From positions 1-64,000 of the forward strand of contig NZ_BCVF01000019.1 in assembly GCF_001591605.1 (NCBI RefSeq): DNA of 64,000 nucleotides, in the 5' to 3' direction. Source of the DNA: Bacillus badius NBRC 15713 (lineage in GTDB: Bacteria > Bacillota > Bacilli > Bacillales > Domibacillaceae). This document shows, piece after piece, positions 27,169-35,123 of this stretch. Under the pieces are notes generated by a model. That model was not told the origin of the DNA, searched no databases, and saw only the letters and a program-made list of their open reading frames with translations. How positions within the stretch are numbered: the first letter of the stretch is position 1; each line of letters starts with the position of its first letter. The translations under genes were made by a program, and so were the position numbers.

Positions 27169-27203
27169 TAAGCTGACCCCCTCCGCATTCGACATGATCC
27201 ATT

Positions 27204-28274
27204 TTACTGCTCAATTTTCACCACTTTTAAATCTAACGTATCAGTCGGCAACACTAGCTGCTTCTCTACCTCCAACTCTTTGTTTGCAATGATAAATTCA
27301 TTGCCGGCACCGCTGTAATATACTTTTTCTTCGTCCGCACTTAGATTCACGCCATACAAGCTGCCATTCGGAGGGACGGATTCCTTCACAATTTTCTGAC
27401 TTTTAATATCAACCTTGTACCATTTATTCAATGTGGTATAAGCGTAGTTCTCTTCTTTATCAACGACCGCTGAGAACATTCCGACCGGTTCTCTGTCATA
27501 TTCCAGCGTTTTTATGGTGCCGGATTCTCTGTTCATCCACATGATTCCTTCTGTCACGCGCCCATCGGGGTATTCCTTCATTAATGGAATCGAATTCATG
27601 CCATTTTCTCCTCTAGGGAAAAGCATCAAATAATTTCCGATTCCATCTTTTTCATTCTTCGGATGTTTTATTCCTTGCCTCAAGGTTAATTTCATTTTTT
27701 TGAGATCTAATTCAAATAAATCATAGCCCCAAACAAAGAGAGTATTGGCGTCATTTTGTTTAAATTGAAGCACATGCGTGCCGTATGGAGCTTCTACACT
27801 TCGCAGCTCCTCCTTGCTTTTCAGATCGATTTCGATAATTTTGCTTGGATGGACTTTAAAGCTGCTTCTTCTCTTTTCCCCTTGGGTTACAAAGGCATAG
27901 GCTTTCTTTCCGTCCGGTGAAATTGCGCTTCCCCACACACGGCGGTCAAGTAGTCCTTGATCGGTTCGGGCCTCCAAATTGACTTCATTAACAATCTTAT
28001 TTTGCACAGTGTCCACGACATAAAGAGATTTTCGGTCATTTGCAAGGAACAGTCCGGTTTTGCCGTCATCGGTAAAACTCATATCGCGAACGGGGCCTTT
28101 CACTTTAATGCTGGCGGCGATTTTAGGCGCAGCGGGATCAACAACAATAATTTGTCCGTATCCAGAAATGAACACTCTCTCTGTGTACTTTTCTGCGGCT
28201 GCCCCGGCAGGAACAGCACTTAAAATAAGCAGAGGAAAAACAAAAATGAACAGTTGGACTAATCTCCTTATCAT
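27204..28274 (-). CDS. qhpB: QhpB: beta subunit of quinohemoprotein amine dehydrogenase
   Basis: This 356-residue secreted protein has a Sec signal (MIRRLVQ..., cleavage after about AGA, residue 25) and repeated beta-propeller blades of the YVTN/QHNDH-beta type, for example FISGYGQIIVVDPAAPKIAASI and LYVVDTVQNKIVNEV. In Paracoccus the beta subunit is a seven-bladed propeller that cradles the gamma subunit and forms part of the active-site cavity; it carries no heme. The start overlaps the qhpD stop by one base (TAATG), so translation is coupled. The protein acts outside the membrane together with QhpA and QhpC. Confidence 0.87.
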   Translation of the reverse strand: MIRRLVQLFIFVFPLLILSAVPAGAAAEKYTERVFISGYGQIIVVDPAAPKIAASIKVKGPVRDMSFTDDGKTGLFLANDRKSLYVVDTVQNKIVNEVNLEARTDQGLLDRRVWGSAISPDGKKAYAFVTQGEKRRSSFKVHPSKIIEIDLKSKEELRSVEAPYGTHVLQFKQNDANTLFVWGYDLFELDLKKMKLTLRQGIKHPKNEKDGIGNYLMLFPRGENGMNSIPLMKEYPDGRVTEGIMWMNRESGTIKTLEYDREPVGMFSAVVDKEENYAYTTLNKWYKVDIKSQKIVKESVPPNGSLYGVNLSADEEKVYYSGAGNEFIIANKELEVEKQLVLPTDTLDLKVVKIEQ

Positions 28275-29755
28275 TAGTTACTAATACACCTCTCTTTCGT
28301 GATTCCGCTGATTTGATCTAAAAATGCCGGATTATGCTGCAGGATCTTCACGTATGCTTTCAAGCCGATGGTGATCCATTCATGCATCCAGCTGCAATAA
28401 TGGGCGTTAGGCGCCCGATAATCACCCTGCCGTTCCATTGCTTCATAGTAGCATCCGCCAGAACAAATATGCTTGAGTGCACACGATTGGCAAGTCGGCT
28501 TATGATCGACATGCAGCTCATTCAGCATCGCTGTTCTTTTCTTCTGGTCAATGCCAAAGTAAATGTCCCCGAGGCGAAACTCCTCCTGTTCGTTAAAGCG
28601 GTGGCATAAAAACAAACCGCCATCAGGGCTGACAGCAAAGAAGCCGAGCCCCGCTCCACAACCGTACGCTTTATTCGTGCCGGTATGCAGCTCCTTTAAT
28701 AAATTTGTCAGGTTGGAAAAGCCGACATATTCATTCTTCAGCGCATGCTCGACAAATAAGTCGGACAGTTCCTCAAACTGCCGCAATAATTCGGCTAAAT
28801 CCTCTTCATCCAAAGCTAGCTGCATATTCGTCTCCGTGACAGGGGCAAAGCCCACCTCATAAAATCCTTTAGAGAGCAAATGCCGCAAAGACGTTTCCAG
28901 CTTTTCAAAATCCTTCACCACGGTCACTCTCGTTCCAATAGGTGCGGCCGTGTGAATCTCCATTAATTTTTCCACATTCTTGCTTACCCGGTCATAGGAG
29001 CCCTGGCCTCCAGCCATCGGACGGTAGCGGTCATGTGCTTCCTTCGTTCCATCCATGCTGACAGATACCATCACTTTATATTTATTTAAAAAAGCCATTT
29101 GCTCCTCGTTCATTCTCGTTCCATTGGTTGTGAGGGAAAAGCCTACTTTCTTTCCCCGCTGTTTTCCCTCTGCACTTGCTTGTTCAACCACATGCTTTAA
29201 CGTTTTCCAGTTGAGGAAAGGCTCCCCGCCAAAAAGAACGATATTGACCTCTTTTTCTCCTAAGCTGTTTTCCATTAAAAATTGAATGGCGCGGTCGGCC
29301 GTCTCTACCGTCATATATTTTTTCGGAGCCCCATATTCCCCGTCGCCTGCGTAACAGTACGTACACCGTAAATTGCATTCATTCACCAAATGAAAGACTA
29401 ATGTTTTCACCGGCATATCTTCTGTCGTTTGCGGAGGAGGCGGGGTAGCAGAAAAACGAGCATGTTTCTTGTCGCTCTTCTTAACAATTTCCAGCTGCTC
29501 CAATTCAGCCAGCACGCGGGAAAAAGAAGGGTTCTCCTGCAACAGGGCCTCTTCGGACAAAACCGTCGTATCTGCGACATGCTCCCCTTTGCTTCTGAAC
29601 ACATCGACCATGTCTTTAGACAGATCATCCAGCTGAATAATGCTGCCTGTTAAGCCGTGATATAAGAACTCTTCGCCCTGCACCCGAAATGGAATATAGT
29701 TTGTCAATGCTGCGTTTGTGATTGTAACCCTCTCCTTCCCAATAAATGATCGCAC
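28274..29755 (-). CDS. qhpD: QhpD: radical SAM/SPASM enzyme forming thioether cross-links in QhpC
   Basis: This 493-residue radical SAM enzyme has the cluster motif C127-x3-C131-x2-C134 (CNLRCTYC), GGEP (FGGEPFLNW) and a C-terminal SPASM region with C366, C384, C422, C425, C431, C435 and C454, enough for two auxiliary [4Fe-4S] clusters. The N-terminal 100 residues resemble a peptide-recognition domain. QhpD is known to form the three Cys-to-Asp/Glu thioether bonds in the gamma subunit inside the cytoplasm. The GTG start at 29755 lacks a good ribosome binding site. AAGGAGAGG lies inside the frame about 20 bases later, so the true start may be further in. Confidence 0.92.
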   Translation of the reverse strand: MRSFIGKERVTITNAALTNYIPFRVQGEEFLYHGLTGSIIQLDDLSKDMVDVFRSKGEHVADTTVLSEEALLQENPSFSRVLAELEQLEIVKKSDKKHARFSATPPPPQTTEDMPVKTLVFHLVNECNLRCTYCYAGDGEYGAPKKYMTVETADRAIQFLMENSLGEKEVNIVLFGGEPFLNWKTLKHVVEQASAEGKQRGKKVGFSLTTNGTRMNEEQMAFLNKYKVMVSVSMDGTKEAHDRYRPMAGGQGSYDRVSKNVEKLMEIHTAAPIGTRVTVVKDFEKLETSLRHLLSKGFYEVGFAPVTETNMQLALDEEDLAELLRQFEELSDLFVEHALKNEYVGFSNLTNLLKELHTGTNKAYGCGAGLGFFAVSPDGGLFLCHRFNEQEEFRLGDIYFGIDQKKRTAMLNELHVDHKPTCQSCALKHICSGGCYYEAMERQGDYRAPNAHYCSWMHEWITIGLKAYVKILQHNPAFLDQISGITKERCISN

Positions 29756-29801
29756 CCAAAAGTTTGATAGATTGTGATGCCTGATGAAAAAATGAACAAC
29801 C

Positions 29802-31421
29802 TTAATGAATATTATTTACATAATCTGGAACGGTGGTAATGTGATGGGATTTAACCGTCAGCTCTTTCCCATCTACCTTTGCCTTGGCTACAACCGTGGC
29901 ACTCCCGACATTTTCCTGAACAAACTCCCTTTCTTCATTTACACCTTCCACACTAGGTGTATACAAGCCATCGGCAGCAATTTTCCCAATATAAGGACGG
30001 TCGTCTCTCCCCTCTGCTCCTTCAGGATACGGCAGGAGCGACCATTCTGCCGGCACGGGGCCGAGCTTTAAATCATCTTCCGTTTCCTTTTTTCCGTCCT
30101 TGCCATGGCTATACGCATAAGCTACATATTGAATACTCATTTTATCCATCGGACCAGCGCCGCCCATCCGCGACACACCGTAAGATGGTTCGATTTTTAA
30201 ATAATCCGCCTGATCATAAACAGTAAACTTTCCATGAACAGCCGCTTGGCCTCCGTTGATCACAAACATGTGGGACTCCGCCTTTTTGTCCACTTTGACC
30301 TCAGCTGTCAGCTGCTCGTCAGAAACGGCTGTTAACTTGGTCAGCTCTACCCCTTTCGGCAAGTTCAAATCTTTCTCTTCCAGCTTGTTTAAATTCATGC
30401 CATAAAACGTAACTTTATTCACTGATCCTTTTCGCCAAGCCCGGGGCTCAGAATGGATAATTTCCGGATTTTCCGTTTGAACTTTATAATAGGTTTCTTC
30501 TCCGCTGATGCCCAAGTCTTCTTTATAGGACCAGTCGCCTTTAATTAAATTTTCACTCGTTACATTATAAAAACCATTGATCTTATGGTCATTTTGCTTA
30601 TAATGCGAACGAAGCATATAGCCCGTATAGATTTTCATATCGCCGTTCAGTTGCTTTGTTTCTTGCCCTGTTAGAAACTTAACGGATTTTTTCTCGCTGT
30701 ATCGGTCATCCGCTTTCGTGAATTCACTTTCCCCGAGATAAAAGCCTTTTGTTCCTTGAAAACCAACTACCTTCCATTTGCCGCTGACATCATATTCATT
30801 GCCTTTCCATTGATCCCATACCTTCGATTCCACCCCGTAATTTTTTGCTAAATACTCGATCGCTTTATCTGCTTCCTGCGGCCAATCCATGTGGCGATGG
30901 TTTAAATAAATAGAAGGGTATGAAACAAGGTGAAAGTCTTTCAAGTTTTTCCATTCTTCTTCTGTGCGCCTTTGGGCTTCAAATCGGCCGGCAGCATGGC
31001 AATTAATACAGCTTTGGGCAACGCTTTCATTTTTTGGATCTGGTTCTGCATAAGATGGTTTATTGGCCAGCCAATACTGGACCTTTTCCGCTTCTTCAGG
31101 AGCAAGCCCTCTTTCCCGGCTTAAATCAGTAATCAATTGTTCCCGCTCTTCATCCGTGATCGTTAGCCCATGAGTCCTTTCCATGCGGGCAATGGTTTGA
31201 GACCAGCCTTCTGGACTTTTTCTGACTGATTCAATTCTTTCCAGCTTCCCCCCCTGATCAACCGCATGACAGCCCATGCAGCTCTTTTCCACCTGCTGGC
31301 TGACATGAACAGCCGATGTTGCCTTTTCGTTTGTTTCAGTTGACGGATTTTCTGCACAGGCACTCACTATCAATGCCACTCCTACAGCGGCTGCCACAGA
31401 TAAAAACTTTTGTTTGATCAT
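29802..31421 (-). CDS. qhpA: QhpA: di-heme alpha subunit of quinohemoprotein amine dehydrogenase
   Basis: This 539-residue subunit has two c-type heme sites, CMGCH (48-52) and CINCH (138-142), in an N-terminal cytochrome domain of about 165 residues, followed by beta-rich domains typical of the QHNDH alpha chain. It takes electrons from the quinone of QhpC and passes them to an external acceptor. The N-terminus is a lipoprotein signal with lipobox VSAC (C22), so the subunit is anchored to the outer face of the membrane. AAAGGAG lies eight bases before the ATG. It follows qhpC by 14 bases. The heme maturation genes are not in this window. Confidence 0.93.
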   Translation of the reverse strand: MIKQKFLSVAAAVGVALIVSACAENPSTETNEKATSAVHVSQQVEKSCMGCHAVDQGGKLERIESVRKSPEGWSQTIARMERTHGLTITDEEREQLITDLSRERGLAPEEAEKVQYWLANKPSYAEPDPKNESVAQSCINCHAAGRFEAQRRTEEEWKNLKDFHLVSYPSIYLNHRHMDWPQEADKAIEYLAKNYGVESKVWDQWKGNEYDVSGKWKVVGFQGTKGFYLGESEFTKADDRYSEKKSVKFLTGQETKQLNGDMKIYTGYMLRSHYKQNDHKINGFYNVTSENLIKGDWSYKEDLGISGEETYYKVQTENPEIIHSEPRAWRKGSVNKVTFYGMNLNKLEEKDLNLPKGVELTKLTAVSDEQLTAEVKVDKKAESHMFVINGGQAAVHGKFTVYDQADYLKIEPSYGVSRMGGAGPMDKMSIQYVAYAYSHGKDGKKETEDDLKLGPVPAEWSLLPYPEGAEGRDDRPYIGKIAADGLYTPSVEGVNEEREFVQENVGSATVVAKAKVDGKELTVKSHHITTVPDYVNNIH

Positions 31422-31435
31422 CGCATTTCTCCTTT

Positions 31436-31756
31436 TTATGGTTTTACATATTTTAATTTTCGCCAGTCATTGGCAGCCACTGGACATTCGTCTGCCCAGC
31501 TTCCATAGTTCGTTAAGCCGTCAGGCACTTGAGCCGCCCACCAGCAATCACCATAGCAGCCATAAATATCACGGTAATGAGGCTGGCAGACCCCTTCAAG
31601 CCCCATGCCTGAGAAATCTGTTTCCCATCCTGGATCGAAAAGACTAGTACATCCCATCGGCAGCAGCGCCAGTCCTTGCACCTCGGGCTCCTTTTCCAAA
31701 TTAACCGTTTGCTCAATCATCTTTCCTTTCCAGTTCAACGGCTTTAAATGCTTCAT
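31436..31756 (-). CDS. qhpC: QhpC: cross-linked gamma subunit with CTQ cofactor
   Basis: This 106-residue precursor of the catalytic subunit carries all the residues used in Paracoccus QHNDH. The thioether pairs by spacing are C36-E45, C57-D63 and C71-D79, and the cysteine tryptophylquinone pair is C67-W73, within GCYGDCWWAAQVPD. The first 29 or so residues form a leader without signal-peptide features, ending near VQGL, where QhpE would cut. One extra cysteine (C91) has no partner in the known pattern. It is the first gene of the operon, about 105 bases after the sigma-54 promoter start, with two GGAG ribosome binding sites upstream. Confidence 0.95.
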   Translation of the reverse strand: MKHLKPLNWKGKMIEQTVNLEKEPEVQGLALLPMGCTSLFDPGWETDFSGMGLEGVCQPHYRDIYGCYGDCWWAAQVPDGLTNYGSWADECPVAANDWRKLKYVKP

Positions 31757-31872
31757 GCTGTCCCTCCGCTCCTTTCTTAGTTAAAGCTTGTTCATGCCAT
31801 TGTTTAAAAAACAATGCATCACCGCCTGGCGGGCATATAAAAACCCAAGGCAGACAAGTTTGATAATCAACT

Positions 31873-31888
31873 TGCAATTTCTATGCCA
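31873..31888 (-). promoter_or_regulatory. Sigma-54 (-24/-12) promoter of the qhp operon
   Basis: On the minus strand the sequence is TGGCAT-AGAAA-TTGCA, with the same -24 and -12 elements and 5-base spacing as the promoter at 22677-22692. Transcription would start near 31861. Confidence 0.87.
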
Positions 31889-31961
31889 TCTTATTTCATC
31901 GCTCATACCGGCGATTTTCGCTTCTTTCACCAGCAGAAGAGTTAACATTATTCACTAAAAT

Positions 31962-31997
31962 AAACAAACTGTTCAAAATAATTTGAACAGTTTGTTT
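31962..31997. promoter_or_regulatory. Enhancer-like palindrome upstream of the qhp operon
   Basis: The exact inverted repeat AAACAAACTGTTCA / TGAACAGTTTGTTT has an 8-base centre, with complementary flanks extending the symmetry. It is centred about 93 bases from the -24 element and 6 bases past the stop codon of the activator gene. On the minus strand it is followed by a T-rich stretch, so it may also act as the terminator of that gene. A weaker half-site (ACATTATTCA) lies near 31945. Confidence 0.75.
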
Positions 31998-32003
31998 ATT
32001 TTA

Positions 32004-33872
32004 TCATCTATAGGAAATATTATATTTTTTTAAACGATTGTACAAAGTGCCCCGGGAAAAGCCTAGCAGCTGGGCGGCTTTCGTTAAGTTGAAATTTGTC
32101 CGCCTCAGCATATGGAGGATACAATCCCGTTCGTCTTGATCACCTTCCGGCTGACCTTCTGCTGGTTCACTGCAAGCTTCTGCCATCATTTGCTCATGAA
32201 AGGCATCCGGCAGATGAGAAGGCTCAATTACCTCATTCTCTGCGAATAATTGAGCATACTGAATGACATTTTTAAGTTCCCTGACATTTCCAGGCCAGTC
32301 ATACTGCTGCAATAGTTGTTCTGTTTCCGGTGCCAGCATCACATTCGCCTGTTTCTCGTTCTGTTTGATAAAATAACTAGCTAACAAAGGGATATCTTCT
32401 TTTCTTTCACGCAAAGGCGGAATCATTAAATGGATAACATTTAACCGGTAATATAAGTCCTCTCTGAAGGTTCCTTCCTTGATCATTTGCTTTAAATCTC
32501 TATTTGTCGCTGCAATGACTCTGACATTGATTTTTTTTGGAGCGTACTCTCCAATCCTCATGACTTCCTGTTCTTGCAGCACTCTCAGCAGCATCGGCTG
32601 AACAGACAGCGGAACCTCGCCAATTTCATCAAGAAACAGGATGCCCCCGTCGGCTGCTTCAAACAGCCCCTTTTTCCCTTCTTTCAATCCCCCTGTAAAT
32701 GAGCCAGGGCCATAACCAAACAGTTCACTTGCTGCCAGATCATGATTCAATGAGGAACAGTTAAAAGAAACGAACGGCTGATCACAGCGATCACTGAGAC
32801 GGTGAATCATCCGGCTGAATACTTCCTTGCCGGTGCCGCTTTCTCCAGTTAACAGTACAGGTACGCTGCTCGGTGCGATTTTCTCTATTTTGCTGATAAA
32901 AAAGTTAAATTTATTTCCGCGGCCGATAACGCCATAGTGGTTATATTCTTTCTTAGGAGCTGCGGAGCTTTTCTCAAACAGATGATGTTGAGGAATTTGA
33001 ACAATGATGCCAATCACACTGTTTTTGTGAAAAACAGGCAAAACTTTGCCGCGGGGATGGCCATGCAAAAACGGAATGGTTTGTTCTTCCCATTCCGGCT
33101 CGCCCGAACACTGCCATTTATGCATATATTCATGCCAATTAAACGGTGTTTTCCAAACATAGTGAAACGGCTCGGACAGGTGATTTTTCTCCATTAAGCT
33201 TCCTTGATCATCAATGGCCAATAACCAGTCGCTGCGGAGTCTGCGGCTATGTTCTAAAAATACCTCTTTTAACAAATTATTTTTTTCATAAATACGGACA
33301 AGCATATCCGCTTGAATCATTTCCGCTATCGCTTTTGTTAAAGGCAAACTGTGTTTGCGGAAATCCTCATCTTTACTTGATAAATCAAGCACTCCTATCA
33401 CTTGCTTATCCACAGGATGCCAAATAGGAACTCCAGCACATGAAAATGCACTCCACGCCTCGCAATAATGCTCTGCCGTATGTATAGTCACAGCTTCTCG
33501 GGCAGCAAGGGCCGTGCCGATTGCATTCGTCCCTGCTATCGTTTCATCCCAATGACCGCCTGGATAAAAATTCACCTCACCCAACTGGTCATGCAGCTTG
33601 CCTTTCATGCGCACGCCAATCATTCTGCCGTCTTTATCAGCCAGACCAAGGGCGTAGCAATCATCAATCTCGTTTTTCATTCTGCTATAAGCGGCTGCAA
33701 ACGACTGGTATAGTTCGCCTCTGCTTTTTATCAGCTGCAATTCCGTTTCCGTTAGCACGAGAGGCGCTTTAGAGAGGTCACGTGATATATTATTCTTCCG
33801 GCTTCTCTCCCACGATTCCATCACTAGTTCAGACATATTTTTCTTAACCAGTTGACCACGTTTTCCTATCAT
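32004..33872 (-). CDS. Sigma-54-dependent activator (AcoR-like, GAF-AAA+-HTH)
   Basis: This 622-residue enhancer-binding protein has an N-terminal sensor with a GAF-like part (about 60-200), an AAA+ domain (about 315-545) with Walker A GESGTGKE, the sigma-54 contact loop as GSFTGG (instead of the common GAFTGA) and Walker B ILFLDEIGE, and a Fis-type HTH at the C-terminus (FNLTKAAQLLGFSRGTLYNRL). It has no receiver domain, so it probably senses a small molecule such as an amine directly. It lies directly upstream of the qhp operon and is the obvious regulator of both sigma-54 promoters. GGAAGGGAG precedes the ATG. Confidence 0.92.
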   Translation of the reverse strand: MIGKRGQLVKKNMSELVMESWERSRKNNISRDLSKAPLVLTETELQLIKSRGELYQSFAAAYSRMKNEIDDCYALGLADKDGRMIGVRMKGKLHDQLGEVNFYPGGHWDETIAGTNAIGTALAAREAVTIHTAEHYCEAWSAFSCAGVPIWHPVDKQVIGVLDLSSKDEDFRKHSLPLTKAIAEMIQADMLVRIYEKNNLLKEVFLEHSRRLRSDWLLAIDDQGSLMEKNHLSEPFHYVWKTPFNWHEYMHKWQCSGEPEWEEQTIPFLHGHPRGKVLPVFHKNSVIGIIVQIPQHHLFEKSSAAPKKEYNHYGVIGRGNKFNFFISKIEKIAPSSVPVLLTGESGTGKEVFSRMIHRLSDRCDQPFVSFNCSSLNHDLAASELFGYGPGSFTGGLKEGKKGLFEAADGGILFLDEIGEVPLSVQPMLLRVLQEQEVMRIGEYAPKKINVRVIAATNRDLKQMIKEGTFREDLYYRLNVIHLMIPPLRERKEDIPLLASYFIKQNEKQANVMLAPETEQLLQQYDWPGNVRELKNVIQYAQLFAENEVIEPSHLPDAFHEQMMAEACSEPAEGQPEGDQDERDCILHMLRRTNFNLTKAAQLLGFSRGTLYNRLKKYNISYR

Positions 33873-33986
33873 GATCGCTATCTCCCTTCCACCCTATATA
33901 GTGATAACCAAGCAGGATAGTTGTGATTGTGTCACAATTTCAGATTAAACTATTCTAAATATTAAGTCAATTCAACAGAGACTTTT

Positions 33987-34024
33987 ACAGAGAAGATGGG
34001 CTTGATTTCCCATGTTCTCTCTGT
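33987..34024. other. Imperfect hairpin upstream of the activator gene
   Basis: Arms ACAGAGA and TCTCTGT with inner TGGG/CCCA pairs can form a stem. It lies between the thi operon terminator and the activator gene. A leader or operator role is possible but unsupported. Confidence 0.3.
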
Positions 34025-34040
34025 GAAGGCCGGCAAGAAA

Positions 34041-34078
34041 AAAAGGGCCGTCTTAGTCAGATATGGACAGCCCTTTTC
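34041..34078 (-). terminator. Terminator of the thiazole operon
   Basis: The stem AAAAGGGC and its complement, with an inner loop, lies just after the thiF stop codon and is followed by a T run on the minus strand. Confidence 0.75.
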
Positions 34079-34096
34079 GCTCTATTCTGCTTTCTT

Positions 34097-35110
34097 TTAA
34101 CCGAGCAGCCGCTGATAAAGCTTTTTTGCCTCTTCCGGATCCTTTGATCCATGTACCAGCATTCTGCCGTCCTGGAACAAGACAATTCTCTTTCCGGAAA
34201 CAATCGCCGACAACAAAAAACCATTCATCTTTACTGAGGCGTCCCACTGCTTCAGCATAGCGGCAATCTCTGGCAAATTGAATGCCCTGTTGTTCGGCGG
34301 TCTTACTTGTACGGTATTTCTTCCGCATAATACCGCCGTTTTTGTTTGATTTTCTTCCGTTAAATACGGATAGACGGCTGTGTCGCTGCAGGATGGACAA
34401 TCCGCCTTCTTTAAAGAGACTGTAGAAATAGATGAATATGTATTTTTCCACAAATCAACACCCACAAGCTCCCGGCGAATGTCCTCCCAGCGGCCCGCAA
34501 GTATTTTCAAAGCCTCTGCTCCTTGGAAAGCCGTTGTCATTTGAACAGCTGGCGCAATAATTCCTGCCGTGTCGCATGTCATCCCTTCTGCCGGCAGAAC
34601 ATCGAGCAAACAGGCGAGGCATGGAGTTTCTCCCGGCACAATCACACAGCTGACTCCCTGGCTGCCCACGCAAGCACCATATATCCAGGGCACCTGATAT
34701 TTTTGAGACAGATCATTGATAATGAATCTTGTCTCAAAATTGTCCGTTCCATCAAGCAGCAGGTCTGGACATTTTTCATCCATAAGCGCAGAAAGCTCCT
34801 GCGGGCCTGCATCGGCTGTAATAGCCGATATGCTGACGTCGGAATTAATCTCCTGAAGCCTTTTTTTTGCCGCCTCCGCTTTAGGCAGGCTATCTCGCGC
34901 GTCCTGCTCATTATACAGCTGCTGGCGCTGGAGATTGGTCCAATCGACGTAATCCCGGTCAATGATAGTAAGCTGCCCAATGCCGGCCCTGACTAGCATT
35001 TCGGCCAGTGCGGAGCCAAGTGCACCGGCTCCGACAAGCAGAACATGTTTATTAGCGTAAGGATGCTCTTCCTTTAAAAATAGTTCCTGTCTCGAATAAC
35101 GGCTGTTCAT
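34097..35110 (-). CDS. thiF: ThiF: sulfur carrier protein ThiS adenylyltransferase
   Basis: This roughly 337-residue E1-like enzyme adenylates the C-terminal glycine of ThiS so that sulfur can be loaded for thiazole synthesis. It shows the nucleotide-binding GAGALG, the DGTDN motif, the conserved MTCDTAGI segment and two zinc-binding CxxC pairs (CLAC and CPSC). The last 80 residues form an extra rhodanese-like tail region (about 250-337) seen in many Bacillus homologues. The start is the ATG at 35110 with GGAGGAGAAGG; an upstream ATG at 35155 lies inside thiS. It is the last gene of the operon. Confidence 0.9.
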   Translation of the reverse strand: MNSRYSRQELFLKEEHPYANKHVLLVGAGALGSALAEMLVRAGIGQLTIIDRDYVDWTNLQRQQLYNEQDARDSLPKAEAAKKRLQEINSDVSISAITADAGPQELSALMDEKCPDLLLDGTDNFETRFIINDLSQKYQVPWIYGACVGSQGVSCVIVPGETPCLACLLDVLPAEGMTCDTAGIIAPAVQMTTAFQGAEALKILAGRWEDIRRELVGVDLWKNTYSSISTVSLKKADCPSCSDTAVYPYLTEENQTKTAVLCGRNTVQVRPPNNRAFNLPEIAAMLKQWDASVKMNGFLLSAIVSGKRIVLFQDGRMLVHGSKDPEEAKKLYQRLLG

Positions 35111-35123
35111 TGCCTTCTCCTCC

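Noticed and set aside
34053-34451. Open reading frame of 132 codons on the minus strand
   Set aside because: It lies within the well-supported thiF gene in another frame, runs through the operon terminator and has no family features.
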